DNA of 62,701 bases from Dyella_B sp035486915 (GTDB lineage Bacteria; Pseudomonadota; Gammaproteobacteria; Xanthomonadales; Rhodanobacteraceae), in contig NZ_DATHMR010000178.1 of assembly GCF_035486915.1 (NCBI RefSeq), positions 1-62,701 of the forward strand, read 5' to 3'. The translations under genes and the position numbers were made by a program. The number at the start of each line of letters is the position of its first letter. Position 1 is the first letter of the stretch. This document shows positions 58,824-62,701 of this stretch, one piece after another. The notes under the pieces were generated by a model, which saw only the letters and a list, made by a program, of their open reading frames with translations, searched no databases and had not been told where the DNA came from.

Positions 58824-60278
58824 GTGACCGTCTTGAGTGAGGAAAAGGTCGACGCACCGGCGATTTCGCAGCCGGTGTTCCCCGATTACCGCGTCATTTC
58901 CCTGATCGTGGGATGCGCCATCTTCCTTGAGCAGGTCGACGGCACAGTTCTCGCCACGGCCCTACCCACCATGGCGCGCGATTTCCAGGTGTCGGCACCG
59001 GCGATGAGCGTTGCCGTGACCAGCTACCTGCTTGCGCTGGCCATCCTCATTCCAGTCAGCGGCACCATTGCGGACCGCTTCGGTGCCAAGCGCGTCTTCA
59101 ATTCGTCGATTATCGTTTTCATAATCGGTTCGATTCTCTGTTCGCTCACCCACAGCCTGCCGATGATGGTGGCGTCGCGACTGCTGCAAGGCACAGGCGG
59201 CGCGATGATGGCGCCGGTAGGGCGTCTGGTGATTCTGCGGACCGTGGAACGCCGCCATCTGATTTCGTCGATGACGTGGACGTTGATGCCCGCGATTCTC
59301 GGCACATTGGCCGGGCCACCACTTGGCGGCTTTATTGTCGAATATCTCGATTGGCGCTGGATTTTCTACATCAACGTGCCGATCGGTGTGTTGGGCTATT
59401 GGCTCGTGAGGCGGTACATCCCGGTGGTGGAATGCGCTGTGCGGCCCTCGCGTTTCGATTGGCCCGGCTTTGCGTTGTGCAGCATCGGACTGGGTTGTCT
59501 GTTGTTCGGATTGGAGCTGATCGGTGAAAACACCGACCTGTTTCACTCGGTGACACTGATATCTCTGGGTACCGCATCGCTGATGACCTATGTCTGGTAT
59601 GCAAAGCGTCGCGTCGATCCGGTGATCGATCTGACGTTGCTGCGCATCGACTCGTTCCGCTTGTCGGTCATTTCCGGCTCGCTGATGCGTATCACGCAAG
59701 GTGCGCAGCCGTTCTTGCTGCCGCTGCTGTTCCAGATCGGCTTCGGTTTCTCCGCGGTACGCAGCGGTCAGTTGATTCTGGCGACATCGTTGGGTGCGCT
59801 GCTGGCACGTGGCTTCACCACACGCATTCTGCGCTGGGTCGGTTATCGCCGCGCTATGGTTTACAACGGCGTACTAGCGAGCCTGGGTTATGCGGTTTGC
59901 GCTTTCTTCCAGCCCACGTGGCCTTTCTGGTTGATGTTCGGGTTGTTAGTGTGTTGCGGCGCGTTCATGTCGTTCCAGTTTGCGGCATACAACACCGTGG
60001 CCTACGAGGCCGTTCCTACAGAGCGTGTGAGCACTGCCAACAGCTTTTACACGACGCTGCAGCAGCTGATGCTCTCCATCGGTGTGTGCTGCGGTGCGCT
60101 GATCCTGAAATTCACCATGGCGCTGGCAAATAACGCCGAGCCCAGTCGGCTCAACTTCTCGGCCGCCTTTCTGATCGTCACCCTGATATCGCTCAGTTCC
60201 ACGCGCTGGCATCGGGCGTTTGCGCATGACGCGGGGCACGAGATGAGCGGCCATCGTCAGCGCTCGAACGATCACTAA
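58824..60278 (+). CDS. DHA2-type MFS drug efflux transporter
   Basis: Inner-membrane proton-coupled exporter, 484 residues with about 14 hydrophobic segments, the DHA2 (EmrB/QacA) pattern. The early loop reads IADRFGAKRV (motif A), and the first segment has VDGTVLATALPTMARDF, a motif D1-like DHA2 start. No membrane-fusion (EmrA) partner is adjacent. GTG start with AGGA 8 bases upstream. Substrate unknown. Confidence 0.88.
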   Translation: MTVLSEEKVDAPAISQPVFPDYRVISLIVGCAIFLEQVDGTVLATALPTMARDFQVSAPAMSVAVTSYLLALAILIPVSGTIADRFGAKRVFNSSIIVFIIGSILCSLTHSLPMMVASRLLQGTGGAMMAPVGRLVILRTVERRHLISSMTWTLMPAILGTLAGPPLGGFIVEYLDWRWIFYINVPIGVLGYWLVRRYIPVVECAVRPSRFDWPGFALCSIGLGCLLFGLELIGENTDLFHSVTLISLGTASLMTYVWYAKRRVDPVIDLTLLRIDSFRLSVISGSLMRITQGAQPFLLPLLFQIGFGFSAVRSGQLILATSLGALLARGFTTRILRWVGYRRAMVYNGVLASLGYAVCAFFQPTWPFWLMFGLLVCCGAFMSFQFAAYNTVAYEAVPTERVSTANSFYTTLQQLMLSIGVCCGALILKFTMALANNAEPSRLNFSAAFLIVTLISLSSTRWHRAFAHDAGHEMSGHRQRSNDH

Positions 60279-60604
60279 TACGTCAACATGCGAAAAATCT
60301 TTCCGAACGAATCCTGAGCTCCGCAGTTATTCGCTCGTCATCCCAGTGAAAACTGGGATCGAGTGGCTTCGATACGGTAAAGACGCTGGATCCCGGCTTC
60401 CGCTGGGATGACGGTAAGGTAATCTAAAAATCCTGGTCAGCTTGGACGGTCCGCTAAGTCTGTTGAAGTCATCTGACAAAACGCGGGAGACCTCAGAGGG
60501 TCGTTATCTAATCGCGACACACACTGTTTCCCGGGCAACAGTTCTACACTGCCCTGACCGCCCTTATGTTTGCCTGTATCTGCCATGAAACCTAAGGTGT
60601 CCCC
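60279..60604. other. Intergenic region with inverted-repeat element C
   Basis: A 326-base gap between the DHA2 transporter and pirin genes. It contains inverted-repeat element C (60336-60413). The remaining 190 bases must contain the pirin promoter, but no clear boxes are visible. Confidence 0.5.
60336..60413. repeat. Inverted-repeat element C
   Basis: Arms beginning CGTCATCCCAGTG and ending CGCTGGGATGACG, with inner CTGGATCCC. Same family as elements A and B, the shortest of the three (78 bases). Confidence 0.85.
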
Positions 60605-61306
60605 ATGATCGAACGTCGCCCTTTTGAAAGCCTCGGCGGAGCCGACCACGGCTGGCTCAAGGCCAAACATCACTTTTCGTTCGCCAGTTATAACGATCCC
60701 AAGCGTATGGGCTGGGGTGCGTTGCGGGTGTGGAACGACGACACTATCGCCTCGCAAACCGGTTTTCCTCCGCACCCGCATGCGGATATGGAAATCATCA
60801 CCTATGTGCGCGAGGGCGCCATCACGCATCGCGACAACCTTGGCAATGAAGGCCGCACCGTCGCGGGCGATGTGCAGGTGATGAGCGCAGGCAGTGGCAT
60901 CACGCATGCTGAGTACAACCTGGAGTCGGGCGACACGCGCATCTTCCAGATCTGGATCATTCCGGATGGCCATGGTCAGCCGCCGTCGTGGGGCACCAAG
61001 CCGTTTCCGGCCGGTGAGCGTTCGGGCCGCTTTGTGCCGCTGGCCAGCGGTTTCAAGGAAGACGGCGAAGCCCTGCCCTTGCGCACCGACGCGCGTGTAC
61101 TCGGCGCGACGCTCAAGGCTGGAGAAACGACACATTATTCACTGGCGAAAGATCGCTACGCGTATCTGGTTCCCGCAAAAGGCTCGGTTGACATCAATGG
61201 CACCCACCTGAATGCTCGCGATGGCGCAGCCATTCGCGATGAAGCGGTGCTCGAAGTGAAGGCGCTTGAAGACACCGAACTCGTGCTGGTGGATTCGAGT
61301 CGATAA
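60605..61306 (+). CDS. Pirin family protein (YhhW-like)
   Basis: Bicupin protein of 233 residues. The metal-binding residues of pirins are present: His57 and His59 in PPHPHADMEIITYV, and His101 and Glu103 in SGITHAEYN. E. coli YhhW has quercetin dioxygenase activity; other pirins act in stress or transcription, so the biochemical role here is open. ATG 60605 follows GGTGT. It precedes a quinone oxidoreductase by 20 bases and is probably cotranscribed with it, which suggests a redox or quinone/flavonoid context. Confidence 0.9.
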   Translation: MIERRPFESLGGADHGWLKAKHHFSFASYNDPKRMGWGALRVWNDDTIASQTGFPPHPHADMEIITYVREGAITHRDNLGNEGRTVAGDVQVMSAGSGITHAEYNLESGDTRIFQIWIIPDGHGQPPSWGTKPFPAGERSGRFVPLASGFKEDGEALPLRTDARVLGATLKAGETTHYSLAKDRYAYLVPAKGSVDINGTHLNARDGAAIRDEAVLEVKALEDTELVLVDSSR

Positions 61307-61326
61307 AACCGAAAGGAGCTGCATGC

Positions 61327-62334
61327 ATGCCGTCGATGCACGCCATCGAAATCAGCCACCCCGGTGGACCGGACGTATTGCGTCTCACGCAGCGGCCTGT
61401 TCCACAACCTGGTCCCGGCGAAGTACTGATCAAGGTGGCGGCATCGGGTGTCAATCGACCCGATGTTTTTCAACGTATGGGCAAGTACGACCCGCCGCCC
61501 GGCGCTTCGGACTTGCCCGGATTGGAAGTGGGTGGTGAGTTGATCGATGGCGACTTCGGCGGTCACAACCCATTCGGACTGAAGCGCGGCGATTCTGTTT
61601 GTGCATTGCTGACGGGTGGCGGATATGCGCAATACGTCGTGGCGCCGCTTGGTCAATGCTTGCCGGCTCCCGAAGGATTAAGTCCGCTCGAAGCGGCATC
61701 CCTACCGGAAAATTATTTCACCGTCTGGACCAACGTTTTCGACCGCGGTCACCTCGGGCTCAATGAAGATGGTTTGCCTGAAACTCTGCTTGTGCAAGGC
61801 GGTTCCAGCGGCATCGGCGTGACCGCCATTCAACTGGCTCACGCATTGGGTCATCGCGTTTTCGCTACAGCAGGAAGCGACGACAAATGTAATGCGTGCG
61901 AATCGCTCGGCGCCGAGGCCATCAATTACCGCACGGAAGATTTTGTCGAACGCATCAAAGCGTTGACCGATGGTTGCGGCGTGGATGTGATTCTCGACAT
62001 GGTGGCGGGCGATTACATTCCGCGCGAAATGGATGCGCTCGCGGATAACGGTCGACTTGTGCTGATCGCCACGCTCGGCGGCGCGAAGACGACGATCGAT
62101 GTTCATAAGTTGATGCAGCACCGAATCAGTATTACCGGCTCCACGTTGCGTCCGCGATCGGTCGCCTACAAAGCGGCGATCGCAGCGAATTTGTACGAAC
62201 ATGTCTGGCCACTCTTTGCTGAAAAACGCATACGTCCGGTCATCCATGAACTATTCCCTGCGCATGAAGCATCGCGTGCTCATGCATTAATGGAAAGCAG
62301 CGCGCATATCGGCAAGATCCTCTTACGCTGGTAA
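61327..62334 (+). CDS. NAD(P)H quinone oxidoreductase (PIG3/QOR-like MDR)
   Basis: Zinc-free medium-chain dehydrogenase/reductase of 335 residues. GVNRPDVFQRMGKY (41-54) and PGLEVGGEL mark the QOR/PIG3 group; the Rossmann motif GGSSGIG (158-164) is in the usual place. It lacks the zinc-binding Cys/His ligands of alcohol dehydrogenases. AAGGAG lies 8 bases before the ATG. It follows pirin. Likely reduces quinones or enones with NADPH; the natural substrate is unknown. Confidence 0.92.
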   Translation: MPSMHAIEISHPGGPDVLRLTQRPVPQPGPGEVLIKVAASGVNRPDVFQRMGKYDPPPGASDLPGLEVGGELIDGDFGGHNPFGLKRGDSVCALLTGGGYAQYVVAPLGQCLPAPEGLSPLEAASLPENYFTVWTNVFDRGHLGLNEDGLPETLLVQGGSSGIGVTAIQLAHALGHRVFATAGSDDKCNACESLGAEAINYRTEDFVERIKALTDGCGVDVILDMVAGDYIPREMDALADNGRLVLIATLGGAKTTIDVHKLMQHRISITGSTLRPRSVAYKAAIAANLYEHVWPLFAEKRIRPVIHELFPAHEASRAHALMESSAHIGKILLRW

Positions 62335-62341
62335 TGCACAT

Positions 62342-62367
62342 AAAAAAACGGGCGCCGAAGCGCCCGT
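62342..62367 (-). terminator. Leftward intrinsic terminator
   Basis: On the minus strand ACGGGCGC-TTCG-GCGCCCGT is followed by seven T. A UUCG-type tetraloop and GC stem make it strong. On the plus strand the hairpin is preceded by A7 and not followed by T, so it serves leftward transcription best, although it also lies just after the QOR gene. Confidence 0.8.
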
Positions 62368-62470
62368 GTCAATGCGGTGAAGGCTCACCAGGAAAGGTAC
62401 CTTCACCGCTGACGCACGACTTCGGTTATCACAGCCCTTATATGCCTGAGCTGACCGAAGCTGACGCCTT
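62342..62470 (-). ncRNA. Candidate leftward small RNA or structured leader
   Basis: Read leftward, three helices follow one another: CTTCGGT/ACCGAAG with an inner CAGC/GCTG (62420-62460), a perfect 10-bp stem GCGGTGAAGG/CCTTCACCGC (62374-62409), and an intrinsic terminator (62348-62367) with seven T. GCTGACGC is repeated at 62408 and 62460. No protein frame on that strand explains the terminator. The boundaries are approximate and no promoter was found. Alternatively the helices act in the leader of the rightward response-regulator gene. Confidence 0.45.
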
Positions 62471-62538
62471 GTACTACGATTGTCTCGTTGGTTAAGCGCT
62501 AATATCCCTGGGCTGTACGGCGAAAAGGCGCGACCAGA

Positions 62539-62701
62539 ATGGACCATCACATTCGGGTAGCAGTGGCGAGCGACCATCCGGTCATACGGATGGGCATTGA
62601 GTCCACGCTCGACGACATATCCTCCATCCAGCGAATTGGCTCAGCTGCCGATTCGACGCAGCTCGTCACACTCTTGGACGCTCAACCTTGCGATGTCCTG
62701 G
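62539..62701 (+). CDS. Response regulator, N-terminal part (cut by window end)
   Basis: The first 54 residues (MDHHIRVAVASDHPVIRMGIESTL...) show a receiver-domain start: VAVASDHPVIRMGIE matches the NarL/FixJ-type IRVLLADDHPVVRxGL, with Asp12 in the acidic cluster, and continues towards the phosphoacceptor strand (CDVL). The frame is open at the window edge. AAGG lies 10 bases before the ATG. A LuxR-type output domain is expected but not visible. Confidence 0.8.
   Translation, partial: MDHHIRVAVASDHPVIRMGIESTLDDISSIQRIGSAADSTQLVTLLDAQPCDVL

Noticed and set aside
1..62701. tRNA/rRNA genes, CRISPR arrays, phage or insertion sequences
   Set aside because: No cloverleaf-like segment with CCA end, spaced direct-repeat array, transposase, integrase or phage structural protein was recognised. 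Read by eye; a tRNAscan, CRISPR and ISfinder run would settle this.

Overview
The window looks like chromosome of a Gram-negative gammaproteobacterium, most likely Rhodanobacteraceae/Xanthomonadales (Dyella-, Luteibacter- or Rhodanobacter-like). The evidence is the high-GC coding style, the gene order ndk-rlmN-pilF-rodZ followed by yfgM-bamB-der, lipoproteins of the outer-membrane assembly and type IV pilus machineries, a PsrA-type TetR regulator next to fad genes, and three intergenic inverted-repeat elements of the CGTCATyCC...GGrATGACG type. Genus-level placement is inference. I saw no tRNA, rRNA, CRISPR array, insertion sequence or prophage.

Layout. 0.1-3 kb: a periplasmic FKBP prolyl isomerase, then a divergent SDR/TetR pair. 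3-7.6 kb: a leftward glycerol cluster (DksA-like gene, glpD, glpF, glpK); the DksA-like protein keeps the coiled-coil tip motif but has no zinc-finger cysteine. 7.8-15.4 kb: msrB, a PilU-like ATPase, a YidH-type membrane protein, a LysR/DOPA-dioxygenase divergent pair, an SPFH protein, a Crp/Fnr regulator and a secreted carboxylesterase. 15.5-27.3 kb: an MFS transporter, a secreted GH29 alpha-L-fucosidase and, convergent with it, an 8.4-kb gene for a 2788-residue secreted protein. That protein starts with a GH2-like module and ends with a GH64 beta-1,3-glucanase-like module, with Ig-like, discoidin, DUF1566-like, FN3 and two malectin-like modules between them. 27.6-39.4 kb is accessory: a GAF-GGDEF cyclase, mntH, a DUF3011 protein, an exported peroxiredoxin, an XRE/SDR divergent pair, a GIY-YIG protein, a membrane glycosyltransferase, a CHAD protein, a universal stress protein and an NAD(P)-binding protein.

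39.4-53.9 kb is conserved housekeeping: sirtuin, tadA, guaA, guaB, folD, a GNAT enzyme, moeB with an N-terminal rhodanese domain, der, bamB, yfgM, rodZ, pilF, rlmN and ndk. 53.9-58.6 kb is a fatty-acid beta-oxidation locus: a PsrA-like regulator preceded by two identical perfect palindromes, a FadN-type hydroxyacyl-CoA dehydrogenase/hydratase, and a thiolase ending in a strong terminator. 58.8-62.7 kb: a DHA2-type efflux transporter, pirin, a quinone oxidoreductase, a structured non-coding element with a leftward intrinsic terminator (candidate small RNA), and the start of a response regulator cut by the window edge.

The strongest leads are the giant GH2/GH64 protein with apparently altered catalytic positions and a palindrome-rich upstream region, the cysteine-free DksA-like protein beside the glycerol genes, and the candidate leftward small RNA near the right end. 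None was checked against a database; family calls rest on recognised motifs and gene order.
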